Origin: a virus
Length of the DNA: 64,000 nt
IMG/VR virus record: IMGVR_UViG_3300007540_000013
Span: 35,006-99,005 of that record
Direction: 5' to 3' (one strand)
Made by a program: the position numbers and the translations under genes
Notes under the pieces: generated by a model
What the model was told of the DNA's origin: nothing
What the model saw: only the letters and a program-made list of their open reading frames with translations
The model's database searches: none
In this document: positions 15,223-24,825 of the stretch, piece after piece
Position numbering within the stretch: position 1 is the first letter of the stretch
Layout of the letters: each line of letters opens with the position of its first letter

Positions 15223-18200
15223 CACTACATATTACATTTCAGGTACAGGTGACCAACTGCAGCTAACCGCTGCAGATCAACAAAAAGTGAATACCGTAAA
15301 GTTATCCGCTCAGTTCGACCCATCTCAAGATATTGCTGAAGCTTCTATCTACAATAATCGAGGACAGTTTGTTAACACTACTTTAGTTAATGTCGGATTA
15401 AATACACCTTCTACCTCACAAGACCCGGCTCAATCTAATGAAGATAGAGATTTAACTTCAAGCACTATTTTCATAGATGCAGAACCTCTAATCTTAAGTC
15501 TATCTGATTTTGAAAAAAATGGTGCAACTGCTAAATATTGTTTTTACCGCCCTACCCTTTCTAATTTAGAAGTAGATGAAATCTCTTACGATAGAACAGA
15601 GGTAAAAGTAAAATACATAAGCTTCAGCAGACCTCAAGCACAGATTGATAGATTAATTGAATTAATCAATAACGCTGCATACTACGGTAAAATAGGAATC
15701 AGTCATCCAGAAGGAGCGTATACTCCTATTATTAACGTTATAGATGATGGGGAGTACGTATATTTAAAGCTCTATAGATCCTTACCAGATTTAGTTAATC
15801 TAGGCGATCCTATTAATATAAATCAAGAAGTAGCAGATCCTATTACAGTTACGTTTAACTATACCCCCGATGCGCCTGTAGTTGAACCGTTACCATCGTT
15901 AAGAAGTCCTAATTTTAATATAGATCTTGATGATAGAGCAACAGTAACTACTGAATACCTAGATTATAACACATTATATAGTCTACCTGTAACTAATTCA
16001 TATAATCGAGTATTCTCTGAATTAGAAGGATTAGGAGTAGGTATTAGTGTTGATTATACTAATTACGAAAACTTCGTACACTTCTCTTCTGCAAAAGAGA
16101 GGTTAGCAAATTTCAAATATAAGGTAGATTTATATGATCGATATAGGAACGAACGAGCAGAAGCAGTAGCATTATCCAACGCAACAAATGCAATTACTTC
16201 TAGTAATTTATATTACGATAACTTAATTAAAGGTATTCTAACTAAGTTTGATGGCTACGAAAGGTACCTATTCTATGAAAGCTCAAGCAAGGCATGGCCT
16301 AAAGCTAGTAGTAATTTACCTTATATTAATATCTCGAGCAGCTTACCTGAAGCAGTTACATGGTACGAGAGAGAGTACGCAAGTGCGTCTCTTTACGATG
16401 AACTTAACGAAAGTAACTTAGAATATACTATACCAGAATTTATCCGTCAAGACAGCAATAACGCTCCATATAGCTTATTCCTTAACATGATCGGTCAACA
16501 TTTTGATGAGTTATGGTTATCCGCTAAAGGTATTACAGATCGTTACGATGCTGACAACAGGTTAGATTTCGGTATATCTAAAGACTTAATCGCAAAAACT
16601 TTACAGAGTTTCGGCGTTAAATTGTACTCTTCTAATTTTTCTACTTCTAACCTAACTAATTTATTCTTAGGAGAATGGATGGATACTGGTTCTGAGCAGA
16701 TAAATACTTTTGTTACTGCTTCAAACGATCCTACACCGGATAAAGATATCCTATCTGAAACCTATAAAAGAATCTATCACAACCTTCCATACTTAATTAA
16801 GACTAAAGGTACTGAGAGAGGTTTAAGAGCATTGATTAACTGTTTCGGTATACCTAGCGGATCATTATCAATTGAAGTATTTGGAGGTTTAGAGCGAAAT
16901 GATTCAAGTTACTTTGGGTACGAACAGCCATCCACTACTAAGATAAAATTAGATAACACAGGTTCAATCATACCCGGGGATACTCTATCCCAATATACTT
17001 CTATTATCAAACCATACGAAAAGTATAATCAAGATCTACATGTAGTAGAGGTAGGTTTTACTCCTACTAAGTATATGGACGAGTACATAAAGACTTTATT
17101 CCCAGGTAAATTCATGTTACCTCTAGATTACGCTTTCCCGTACTTGAATCAAGAAGCATACGTAATTGAAGGAGATTTCAATCTAGACGAATACATAGGA
17201 GATCCTAGATATAGAGGACAAAGTAACTATAAGACTATAAAGAACGCTAGCTTACTTCAAGAAGCAAACTCAGTAGTACCCAACTCAGGATCTTACGACG
17301 TCAATGACTTTATAAGGTTAGTTAAGTTTTTCGATAATCAATTATTTAAGATGGTTAAAGATTTTGTACCGGCTAGAGATACAGTATCTGCTGGTATTAT
17401 AATAAAGCCAACTATCTTAGATAGAGCAAAAGTTCCCACACCGGTATTTAGTTTTACTCAACCAGAATATTCAGGATCTATTGATACAGCATTTATCACA
17501 GGATCAGCAGCAGGTATTATCAATCAACATTCTACTGCTTATACCGCAAGTGTATTTACACCATCAGGATCTATAAATAAGATTTATGATGATGAAGCAG
17601 CACAAATAAACGGAGAGTTAGGAGGTACAGTCTTAGATATGTACAGCGGAAGCTTAAACGAAGCTAACGAATTAAAGAAACCTTCTACAATACTGCCAAT
17701 TTACGAAGCATCTGGATCAAACGGTACAGCACCAGTACCTGGGCAGTTTACTTGGCAGTCCGGAACTATAAACAGACAGCAAGGAGGACTCACACTAGCA
17801 GCTGGTTACGGAGTTGCATCTATCTATATTAACGAGGTAGATAGTAATAATGTAGACTTAGAGAATGTTCTAGAAAACCTCACCACTGGAGATGAATTAA
17901 CCTTTACTGTAGATTATAGATATTACGATCTCGATTTTTTTAGCCCTGGTCCAACCGGACCAATCCGCACAAAAACTGTAACTCAGACTGTAGAGAATAT
18001 TTCAAGTAACTCAGCAAATACATGGTATATTACATTTAAGAATAGTAGTATAGGTGCATTAGTAGGTGAAGCACAAGCCGCACAGTATAATGTACATCCG
18101 CTAACTAGAACATCAACCTCAGTAATATTTAGTCCATTTATTAATGTACAGAATATAGACTACCATCCTTACAACGCTACATTAAATAACGCAACTAAGA

Positions 18201-19678
18201 TAAGTAATGCTGCCCACTTACAAGAAGTAGATTACAGCACCGGTACTATCTCTCCCACCAATCTACCTCAGATACTTAATAATGAAGCAGTAACAGCTGA
18301 AGTTAGTGAGTATATACATAACTCCGCCGGTATGGTGAGAGGCAAGTACACAGGTAAGCAACTAACAGCAGCAGAATTAAGCAAGTATACTGACGGAGAT
18401 ATCTCATACGGTAAAACTCCTGTAATTAACTATACGGGTAAGTATTTTGCTTACGCACCAGATCTAGAACGCACTGACCCTCTAGTAGTCGGTAAAACTC
18501 AATATTCAGTAAGGTACTTAATTGATGATAATAGAGAGGTACTAGACCTAACAGCTATTGAAGAAACACGTAAGCATCTTTCTCAAAACTATAGAGAGAA
18601 AGAAGGCGTCTCGGTAAGATTGCAAAATCCCCGTATTACTGCTTTAGGAGCAGGATCTAATTATTATTTAGTAGGTGGGGCAAAAGTATATAAAGCAGGA
18701 AAACGTCCTGAATATATATTAGGAACTGAAATTACTCTAGGAGATTTTGCAACAGGAGATCTTACATTCGAAGGTACATCAATATCAGATTATAGCTTCT
18801 TAGCAACGAAGACCTCTGGTCAACTTGTATTCCCTACATACACAACTATAGTATTTAATAATGAAATATATGACGACGGATCCGATTACAATCCTTCAAC
18901 CGGTATATACACTTTTGGTGAAGATTCAGAAGCTAGAGTTAGCTTTGTTGCAAGTGGTGTTTTAACAAATATCAAATCTCAAGCAGAAAACGCTACTATT
19001 AGAATTATTCAAGATAGAGGAGGTACCGATACTGTTATTAAGTCTGAAACTTTTACAATACCTTCTGCCACCATCTCCCTAAATTCTGGAACTAAAAATT
19101 TCAGTATTCAATCCGGATTGCGTTATTTTGAGAATGGTGATAAGGTTCGAGTAGAAGTACAAGGAGCAGCAGGAATAAATGTAAGTTCAGGATCAGAGTT
19201 CTTTAATATACAAGCACCTCAAGCATCTGCAAACGTTACCGCTTCTAATGTATGGACAACCGGATCTTCTACTGGATTTACTTTAACTAGTTCAGCAGCA
19301 TTAGCAAATCAATACGGCACTAATATACAAGAGCCATTCTCAGGATCCTCTTTCCCTTCTGCTTCTTTATTATTTACTTTAGAAAGAGGAGATGAGTTTA
19401 GATTTGGAGGAAGTGAAGATAATGTGTATGTTGTACTAGAAGCAGAACGTCAAGGTTTAATATACGTAACATTAAACAAACCATTAAATCCTTCCTTAAA
19501 CATTAATCAGTTTACCGTACGTAGGTTTGTAGACGATACCACCTCGTTGATAACTAATCAAAAGAAACTTGCAGGAGATACTTCCCCTGCGTTTATTCTA
19601 CCTGAATACACAGCACCAGATCTCAATGATAACTTAGACGCTATTATAAAAGATCTAGTAGGACGGAATCTTATTTAA
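15215..19678 (+). CDS. Very large baseplate/tail protein with P2 gpI-like region
   Basis: Encodes 1,487 residues. About residues 420-560 resemble the tail protein I type: LFLNMIGQHFDELWL, then SKDLIAKTLQSFG, then YKRIYHNLPYLIKTKGTER with RALINCFGIPSG. The family links wedges to tail fibres. The N-terminus is beta-rich, and the C-terminal 500 residues are repeated beta domains with Gly/Ser/Thr loops. It lies where T4 has gp7/gp8-type peripheral wedge proteins, but I see no clear match to those. It is likely the arm that connects baseplate and fibres. Confidence 0.7.
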   Translation: MASTTYYISGTGDQLQLTAADQQKVNTVKLSAQFDPSQDIAEASIYNNRGQFVNTTLVNVGLNTPSTSQDPAQSNEDRDLTSSTIFIDAEPLILSLSDFEKNGATAKYCFYRPTLSNLEVDEISYDRTEVKVKYISFSRPQAQIDRLIELINNAAYYGKIGISHPEGAYTPIINVIDDGEYVYLKLYRSLPDLVNLGDPININQEVADPITVTFNYTPDAPVVEPLPSLRSPNFNIDLDDRATVTTEYLDYNTLYSLPVTNSYNRVFSELEGLGVGISVDYTNYENFVHFSSAKERLANFKYKVDLYDRYRNERAEAVALSNATNAITSSNLYYDNLIKGILTKFDGYERYLFYESSSKAWPKASSNLPYINISSSLPEAVTWYEREYASASLYDELNESNLEYTIPEFIRQDSNNAPYSLFLNMIGQHFDELWLSAKGITDRYDADNRLDFGISKDLIAKTLQSFGVKLYSSNFSTSNLTNLFLGEWMDTGSEQINTFVTASNDPTPDKDILSETYKRIYHNLPYLIKTKGTERGLRALINCFGIPSGSLSIEVFGGLERNDSSYFGYEQPSTTKIKLDNTGSIIPGDTLSQYTSIIKPYEKYNQDLHVVEVGFTPTKYMDEYIKTLFPGKFMLPLDYAFPYLNQEAYVIEGDFNLDEYIGDPRYRGQSNYKTIKNASLLQEANSVVPNSGSYDVNDFIRLVKFFDNQLFKMVKDFVPARDTVSAGIIIKPTILDRAKVPTPVFSFTQPEYSGSIDTAFITGSAAGIINQHSTAYTASVFTPSGSINKIYDDEAAQINGELGGTVLDMYSGSLNEANELKKPSTILPIYEASGSNGTAPVPGQFTWQSGTINRQQGGLTLAAGYGVASIYINEVDSNNVDLENVLENLTTGDELTFTVDYRYYDLDFFSPGPTGPIRTKTVTQTVENISSNSANTWYITFKNSSIGALVGEAQAAQYNVHPLTRTSTSVIFSPFINVQNIDYHPYNATLNNATKISNAAHLQEVDYSTGTISPTNLPQILNNEAVTAEVSEYIHNSAGMVRGKYTGKQLTAAELSKYTDGDISYGKTPVINYTGKYFAYAPDLERTDPLVVGKTQYSVRYLIDDNREVLDLTAIEETRKHLSQNYREKEGVSVRLQNPRITALGAGSNYYLVGGAKVYKAGKRPEYILGTEITLGDFATGDLTFEGTSISDYSFLATKTSGQLVFPTYTTIVFNNEIYDDGSDYNPSTGIYTFGEDSEARVSFVASGVLTNIKSQAENATIRIIQDRGGTDTVIKSETFTIPSATISLNSGTKNFSIQSGLRYFENGDKVRVEVQGAAGINVSSGSEFFNIQAPQASANVTASNVWTTGSSTGFTLTSSAALANQYGTNIQEPFSGSSFPSASLLFTLERGDEFRFGGSEDNVYVVLEAERQGLIYVTLNKPLNPSLNINQFTVRRFVDDTTSLITNQKKLAGDTSPAFILPEYTAPDLNDNLDAIIKDLVGRNLI

Positions 19679-19683
19679 CTTCA

Positions 19684-19691
19684 TATTTATA
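19684..19691 (+). promoter_or_regulatory. TATTTATA motif (putative late promoter)
   Basis: 20 bases before the ATG at 19,712, just after the stop of the 1,487-residue gene. Confidence 0.55.
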
Positions 19692-19711
19692 CTATATAAA
19701 CTTTACAAACA

Positions 19712-20368
19712 ATGGGATATTTAGACAATTCAGTAGTAACAGTTGATGCTATCTTAACAAAGAAAGGTAGAGAGCTCATGGCTAGAGGAGATGGCTCTTT
19801 CAGAATCACGCAATTTGCATTGTCTGATGATGAAATCGACTATACACTTTACAACACCACTCACCCATCTGGTTCTAATTATTACGGAGAAGCGATTGAA
19901 GGCATGCCTTTATTAGAAGCCTTCCCAGATGAGACTCAAATCATGAAATACAAGCTTGTAACTCTTCCAAGAGGTACAGCAAGACTTCCAATCTTAGATT
20001 TAGGTTACGCTGCTATTACATTGAAGCAAGGAGCATCTTTAGCTATCACTCCACAAACTTTAAATTACTTAGGAGCTAATCAAACTTTTGAAACAAACGG
20101 ATATACTGCAACAATTGCTGATGCAAGAGTATTAAGTACATTTAACGGTACAGGTATTAACACACCTGAAGCTGCTACATTAAACAGCACAACTACATTA
20201 GGTACTAATGTATCTAAGACTGTTATTGGATCTTCGATTACACTTACTGCAACTAACGTTAATACGTTATTCGGATCTAACACATCACTTCAGACTACAG
20301 TAACTGTAGTAGGTAGAGATTCCGGAGCACGTTTAACTATTCCGGTAACTATTAATAAAATAAACTAA
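19712..20368 (+). CDS. Virion protein with Ig-like C-terminal part, function unknown
   Basis: Encodes 218 residues. The first 110 residues include a distinctive TKKGRELMARGDGSF segment and a Pro/Leu-rich beta part. The second half is Thr/Asn-rich with regular strands and ends TIPVTINKIN, consistent with an Ig-like domain. It is preceded by a TATTTATA motif and followed by two related virion genes. I recall this N-terminal pattern from baseplate-region proteins of large marine phages, without a known function. Confidence 0.65.
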   Translation: MGYLDNSVVTVDAILTKKGRELMARGDGSFRITQFALSDDEIDYTLYNTTHPSGSNYYGEAIEGMPLLEAFPDETQIMKYKLVTLPRGTARLPILDLGYAAITLKQGASLAITPQTLNYLGANQTFETNGYTATIADARVLSTFNGTGINTPEAATLNSTTTLGTNVSKTVIGSSITLTATNVNTLFGSNTSLQTTVTVVGRDSGARLTIPVTINKIN

Positions 20369-20374
20369 TAGCAT

Positions 20375-21388
20375 ATGTCTTATAAAAGATTTGAAGCCGA
20401 CGATTTAGTAGTAAGTGCTGAACCAGTTACATCTCCAATATGGAGTACTGGAGTACCTATTTTAACAGAATTTTACACTGGATCAGGGCAAGCTAATGGA
20501 GTAACAGGTAATTACTACCTAAACGTATATCAAACAGGATCTGGTCAATCAACAGCTGCAGTTCAATTTGCCGTTACATACGGCGATATCGAAGGATCAG
20601 GTTCTACTGCTTACAACTCTGCAGTACCAGAAAAAACATACAGTAGAACAATTTACGGTCAGTTAAGAACTCTTATAACAGGTGATGAAAATACGAACTT
20701 AAGGTTTGGTGAATACGAACCTAAAAATGTGTATGGAATTGCTATAGATAGAGATAGATACAGAGAGAGCTTACTACAAGGATCTTTCAACTTACATCTA
20801 TCCAGTAGCTCGCCAAGTATTGGGACCCTACACTTAACAGATAATAGCAAGGATGTTAGTACAGTAACCTATAACGATGCTGGTAGAGTTTTCCAAGTAG
20901 TATCCGGTTCTAATGGATCTTCTTACTCAAGTACTGGGTATACAACTAACTCTGGATCCTACGGTATATTTCTACCTGATGTAGGGTTAATATTATTAAA
21001 CGCAGATGCATTAGATGATAATTCTGGCGAAGGTATTAACTTAGGAACTCAGAGATCTTCAAACACGAATAACGATAATGAAGCTAAACTTTATAACGCA
21101 ATCGTAGGAGCAGCAAATTTCCAATTGAACTACCAGGAGACCATATCTTCGCAGTTTGTATTTACAAGAGTACGTAATAGTGAATTCAACTATTCAACTA
21201 ACCCTTCGTACATTACAGGATCTGGCGACTTACGTATTAATAATTTCATTAACGCTCCACAAACATATATTACAACTGTAGGGATGTATAATGATAATAA
21301 CGAGTTATTAGCTGTAGCTAAATTATCTAAACCTTTATTAAAAGACTTCACTAAAGAAGCGTTAATTCGCATCAAGTTAGACTTCTAA
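20375..21388 (+). CDS. Virion protein, paralogue of the next gene
   Basis: Encodes 337 residues, Gly/Ser/Thr-rich and beta-structured. The last 75 residues align with the end of the gene at 21,392: FVFTRVRNSEFNYSTNPS versus HNFRCKASETQLNYSQNP, then TTVGMYNDNNELLAVAKLSKP versus TTVGLYNDSDELIAIGKMGQP. This suggests a shared C-terminal attachment or closing domain from gene duplication. It is probably a tail or baseplate decoration or short fibre. No named family. Confidence 0.65.
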   Translation: MSYKRFEADDLVVSAEPVTSPIWSTGVPILTEFYTGSGQANGVTGNYYLNVYQTGSGQSTAAVQFAVTYGDIEGSGSTAYNSAVPEKTYSRTIYGQLRTLITGDENTNLRFGEYEPKNVYGIAIDRDRYRESLLQGSFNLHLSSSSPSIGTLHLTDNSKDVSTVTYNDAGRVFQVVSGSNGSSYSSTGYTTNSGSYGIFLPDVGLILLNADALDDNSGEGINLGTQRSSNTNNDNEAKLYNAIVGAANFQLNYQETISSQFVFTRVRNSEFNYSTNPSYITGSGDLRINNFINAPQTYITTVGMYNDNNELLAVAKLSKPLLKDFTKEALIRIKLDF

Positions 21389-21391
21389 TGA

Positions 21392-22588
21392 ATGAGTACT
21401 TATATAAAACTCAACAAGCAAGATACCTACGTAACTACCTATACTGCGCATAAACCATGGGTGCTTACCAACCATTTGACTAGCTCTTATGGTATAAGGA
21501 AATATACTGCGTTATCAAGTTCCGGTATTGTCTCTATGGACAATATAACTCTAACAGAAGACAGTCAAAGCGCTGAACTTCTTTATAGGAGTCTTCACCA
21601 TTTGTATTATTCTGGATTTTCTACCGGAAGTAGTATTTCAAGCTCTGCAGAAAACTATCATCAGACAACTCTATATGATAGTTCTTCCCGTGAGATCTTT
21701 TCAACAGCATCCTTGTATTCTATTCCTACGGATATATACGGACATGGGTTAGTACCTGGAACAATTCATATAAAATCTCAACCTACAGGAAGTTTCTACA
21801 TAGTCGACGACGGAGAAGGTAAACTAAGATCATCAGGATCTTTCGATTACAGTGCAGTAACCTCTTCACAAACTACTACTCATATATCTTCTAGTACTTT
21901 TGACTCAGCACCAAGTAGTACTGAATTAGATATAACACCGGGTATTGCTATCGGTCCATCTTCTGAATGGAACTTAACTAGGATTACCTGGTCAGGGGGT
22001 ACGGGAGACTCCCCAATCACTGAGAATGGGGTAAAAGTAAGTATAGTAACAGATCAAGCATCTTTAGATGTAATTTCTTTTACCAGCGCAACTACTTTAG
22101 AAACTAGTGATCTGAGTATAATTAGATTCCTATCGACTCCAGATAATGTAAATACTTTAAATTTCACTTTCGAATCCTCTAGTTTTACTACCACTAGGCC
22201 TTCAAGCAGTATTGTTGATAATCAAGTTCTAGGTGACGTAATTTATACTCACGGTAATTTAATATTAACTGAAGATAGTACAATCTACCACGTTGAAAAC
22301 CAACCATCCTACTCCTTAGCATTTAAAGGATCTTACTTAGTATACACTCATAATTTTAGATGTAAAGCAAGTGAGACGCAGTTAAACTATTCTCAAAATC
22401 CTACTATAAAATCTGGTAGTTTAGGTGATATTAAAGAGTTTGCAACAGGAAGTTACTTTAGACCTTATGTTACAACAGTAGGATTGTATAATGACTCAGA
22501 CGAACTCATCGCCATAGGAAAGATGGGACAACCCATCCCAAAGTCTAGATACATGGATATGACGTTTGTCGTAAAATTTGACATATAA
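21392..22588 (+). CDS. Virion protein, paralogue of the previous gene
   Basis: Encodes 398 residues, Ser/Thr-rich and beta-structured, with the same C-terminal domain as the gene at 20,375 (about the last 75 residues; key shared blocks NYS-NP and TTVG-YND). The N-terminal 300 residues differ from the paralogue, so the common end carries variable fronts. It ends with a TAATG overlap into the GIY-YIG gene. Probably a tail-surface protein. Confidence 0.65.
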   Translation: MSTYIKLNKQDTYVTTYTAHKPWVLTNHLTSSYGIRKYTALSSSGIVSMDNITLTEDSQSAELLYRSLHHLYYSGFSTGSSISSSAENYHQTTLYDSSSREIFSTASLYSIPTDIYGHGLVPGTIHIKSQPTGSFYIVDDGEGKLRSSGSFDYSAVTSSQTTTHISSSTFDSAPSSTELDITPGIAIGPSSEWNLTRITWSGGTGDSPITENGVKVSIVTDQASLDVISFTSATTLETSDLSIIRFLSTPDNVNTLNFTFESSSFTTTRPSSSIVDNQVLGDVIYTHGNLILTEDSTIYHVENQPSYSLAFKGSYLVYTHNFRCKASETQLNYSQNPTIKSGSLGDIKEFATGSYFRPYVTTVGLYNDSDELIAIGKMGQPIPKSRYMDMTFVVKFDI

Positions 22589-23076
22589 TGACACTCACTC
22601 CAGTATCTTGGAGATTTAGAGATAAACTTATAACTGAAATAGACGATATGCCCGAAGGTACTTTCGGCTTCATTTATAGAGTTACTCATCTCCCGACTAA
22701 GAAAAAGTACATAGGAAAGAAAGTTTTATTCTTTGAACGTAACGTTAAGTTAGGTAAGAGAGAATTAGAAGCTTTAAAAGAAGAGAGAAAAGCTGCCGGC
22801 ATAGGTGGTAGAGTACCTGCTAAAAAGAAAGTAGTTAAGGAATCTGATTGGAAAGAATACTACGGTTCACAAGAAGAAATCAAGAAACTAGCTAGATCTT
22901 CTAAACCAGAAGATTGGACTAGAGAGATATTAGATTTCGTTCCAACAAAAAAATTGTTGACTTATTACGAAATAAAGCATATCTTTATTAATGATGCTTT
23001 AGAAGATCCCGACTTTCTAAATGATAACATCTTAGGTAAGTTCTACCAGAAAGACTTTATCAAAGTTGGTTCTTAG
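22588..23076 (+). CDS. GIY-YIG family endonuclease-like protein
   Basis: Encodes 162 residues. GIY-YIG signature elements are in order: GFIYRV (27-32), KYIGKK (40-45), a basic insert, YYGS (91-94), and a conserved Glu at 128 in LLTYYEIKHIF. These are the hallmarks of Seg-type and related phage endonucleases that make strand breaks in DNA. Its position between virion genes and replication genes, with its start overlapping the upstream stop, fits a mobile or formerly mobile homing-type nuclease, although conserved phage GIY-YIG proteins with other roles exist. Confidence 0.75.
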   Translation: MTLTPVSWRFRDKLITEIDDMPEGTFGFIYRVTHLPTKKKYIGKKVLFFERNVKLGKRELEALKEERKAAGIGGRVPAKKKVVKESDWKEYYGSQEEIKKLARSSKPEDWTREILDFVPTKKLLTYYEIKHIFINDALEDPDFLNDNILGKFYQKDFIKVGS

Positions 23077-23096
23077 TATATAATTTCTTATATTAA
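23066..23096 (+). promoter_or_regulatory. Host-type promoter (TTG-N20-TATATTAA)
   Basis: TTG at 23066-23068 in the end of the GIY-YIG gene, 20 bases, TATATTAA from 23089, then GGTAATAA as in the left cluster. It gives the primase gene its own, probably early, transcription. Confidence 0.7.
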
Positions 23097-23119
23097 GGTA
23101 ATAACTAGTTATACTCTCT

Positions 23120-24046
23120 ATGGAGAACGGATTACTGCTAAACGCAGTTGAAGGAGTTTTAGGCAAAAGTCATAAACGAGCAAGAGACAATTACGCGTTT
23201 CATTGCCCGTTCTGTAATCACCGTAAACCTAAGTTAGAAGTTAAGATGACTTCTGATGAAAAAGGACACAACCCATGGGAATGCTGGGTATGTAATACTC
23301 GAGGACGTACTATAAAGTCTCTTCTCCGTCAGATGAAGATTGGCAAGGAAGAAGCTATTGAAGTTCTTAAGTACGTTAAGAAAGGTGATAAGATTACCTA
23401 CCACGACTTAGAGGTAGTTGAATTACCGAAAGAATTCCAACCGTTACACTTAGCCTCTACTACTTCCATTATTGCTAATAAGATCAGAAAGTATCTCTAT
23501 AGAAGAGGGTTGACTGATAATGATTTTATTAAGTATAATATCGGCTACTGTATGACCGGTGAATACGGAGGTAGAATTATCATTCCATCGTATAATGAAA
23601 ATAATCAATTAAACTTTTTTGTAGGTAGAACGTTTGAAGATGCTTTTATGAAGTATAAGAATCCGTCTGCCTCTAAAGATATAGTCGTATTTGAAAATAT
23701 GATTAATTGGAATCAGCCAATCGTACTCGTTGAAGGAGTGTTCGATGCTATGGCTGTTAAGCGTAATGCTGTTCCAATCTTGGGTAAAACTTTATCTAAG
23801 AGCTTAATGAAGAAATTAGTTTCTAGTAAGGTTCAAGACATTTATATAGCATTAGATAAGGATGCATTAAAGAAAGCGCTAAGCTATTCTGAGCAGTTCT
23901 TATCAATGGGTAAACGTGTCTTCTTAGTAGATATGGTAGACAAAGATCCTAGCGAGATGGGTTTCTCTAATTTTACTCATCACGTCCAATCCGCTCAAGA
24001 GCTAACCTTCAGCGACCTCTTGAAGCACAAACTACAACTAGCATGA
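23120..24046 (+). CDS. 61: DNA primase, gp61 / DnaG type
   Basis: Encodes 308 residues, close to T4 gp61 (342). A zinc-binding module comprises His28, Cys29, Cys32, Cys55 and Cys58 (CPFC and CWVC). The Toprim catalytic core has LVEGVFDAMAVK with Glu205 and Asp209, and ALDKDA with Asp246 and Asp248. The protein makes RNA primers for lagging-strand synthesis with a partner helicase, which is not seen in this window. It has its own host-type promoter and overlaps the nuclease gene downstream (ATGA). Confidence 0.88.
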   Translation: MENGLLLNAVEGVLGKSHKRARDNYAFHCPFCNHRKPKLEVKMTSDEKGHNPWECWVCNTRGRTIKSLLRQMKIGKEEAIEVLKYVKKGDKITYHDLEVVELPKEFQPLHLASTTSIIANKIRKYLYRRGLTDNDFIKYNIGYCMTGEYGGRIIIPSYNENNQLNFFVGRTFEDAFMKYKNPSASKDIVVFENMINWNQPIVLVEGVFDAMAVKRNAVPILGKTLSKSLMKKLVSSKVQDIYIALDKDALKKALSYSEQFLSMGKRVFLVDMVDKDPSEMGFSNFTHHVQSAQELTFSDLLKHKLQLA

Positions 24047-24825
24047 TATATAAAGGTGCTAATGTTCTGAATGAGCATAAGAAGAAGAAGTTAATGTATG
24101 ATGGTCAATTAGAACAGATTACGTTCTTAGACCGTCGAGTTTACAAAAAGGAAGAAGGAGTTTACTACCCTTCTGTTACTACCGTTTTACAGTATATGCC
24201 TAAGAATAAGTTCTTCGATAACTGGTTAAAAGACGTCGGACATAATGCTGATCTTATTATGAGAAAAGCAGCAAACGAAGGTAATGCAGTCCATGAAGCA
24301 GTAGAAGATTTGATTGCAGGTAAAGAGATTACTTGGATGGATGATTTTGGTAATGCAAAATATAACCTTGTAGTATGGAATATGATCTTGAAAGCAGCAG
24401 AGTTTTTCAAGAAGCATAAACCAACTGTAATTGCAGCAGAAGAATTTACATTCTCAGATAAGTTTAAATATGCAGGGACTGCTGATTTAATTGTAGAGAT
24501 GGACGGCGAAAGATGGTTACTAGATGTTAAAACTTCGAACAATCTCCACCGTTCCTATGACTTACAGCTAGCAGCATATGCTAAAGCTTGGGAAGAGATG
24601 TTTGGACAGAAGATTGATAGAACCGGTATTTTATGGTTGAAATCCTCTAAGAGATCTGAATCTAAGAAAGAAGGAGTATACCAAGGAAAAGGTTGGGAGA
24701 TTAAGCAGATTGATAAGATTGATGAGAACTTTGAACTCTTTAAGACTATCTACAGTCTATATAAGCTCGATAACCCGACTACGGAACCTATTTATAATAG
24801 TTATCCAACTAAAGTAAAACTATGA
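24043..24825 (+). CDS. RecB/Cas4-like PD-(D/E)XK exonuclease
   Basis: Encodes 260 residues. The PD-(D/E)XK core is complete: His84 in NAVHEAVEDL, Glu133/134, Asp148 in GTADLIVEMDG, Asp161 and Lys163 in LLDVKTS, and Gln175/Tyr179 in YDLQLAAYAKAW (the QxxxY motif of RecB-like nucleases). There are no Cas4 iron-sulfur cysteines. It probably degrades DNA in recombination or host-genome breakdown. It overlaps the primase upstream and the P-loop gene downstream, forming one translational run. Confidence 0.82.
   Translation: MIYKGANVLNEHKKKKLMYDGQLEQITFLDRRVYKKEEGVYYPSVTTVLQYMPKNKFFDNWLKDVGHNADLIMRKAANEGNAVHEAVEDLIAGKEITWMDDFGNAKYNLVVWNMILKAAEFFKKHKPTVIAAEEFTFSDKFKYAGTADLIVEMDGERWLLDVKTSNNLHRSYDLQLAAYAKAWEEMFGQKIDRTGILWLKSSKRSESKKEGVYQGKGWEIKQIDKIDENFELFKTIYSLYKLDNPTTEPIYNSYPTKVKL

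Noticed and set aside
16000-18000. Possible frameshift in the 1,487-residue protein
   Set aside because: The frame is continuous with constant codon use; long virion proteins of this type are normal in T4-like phages.
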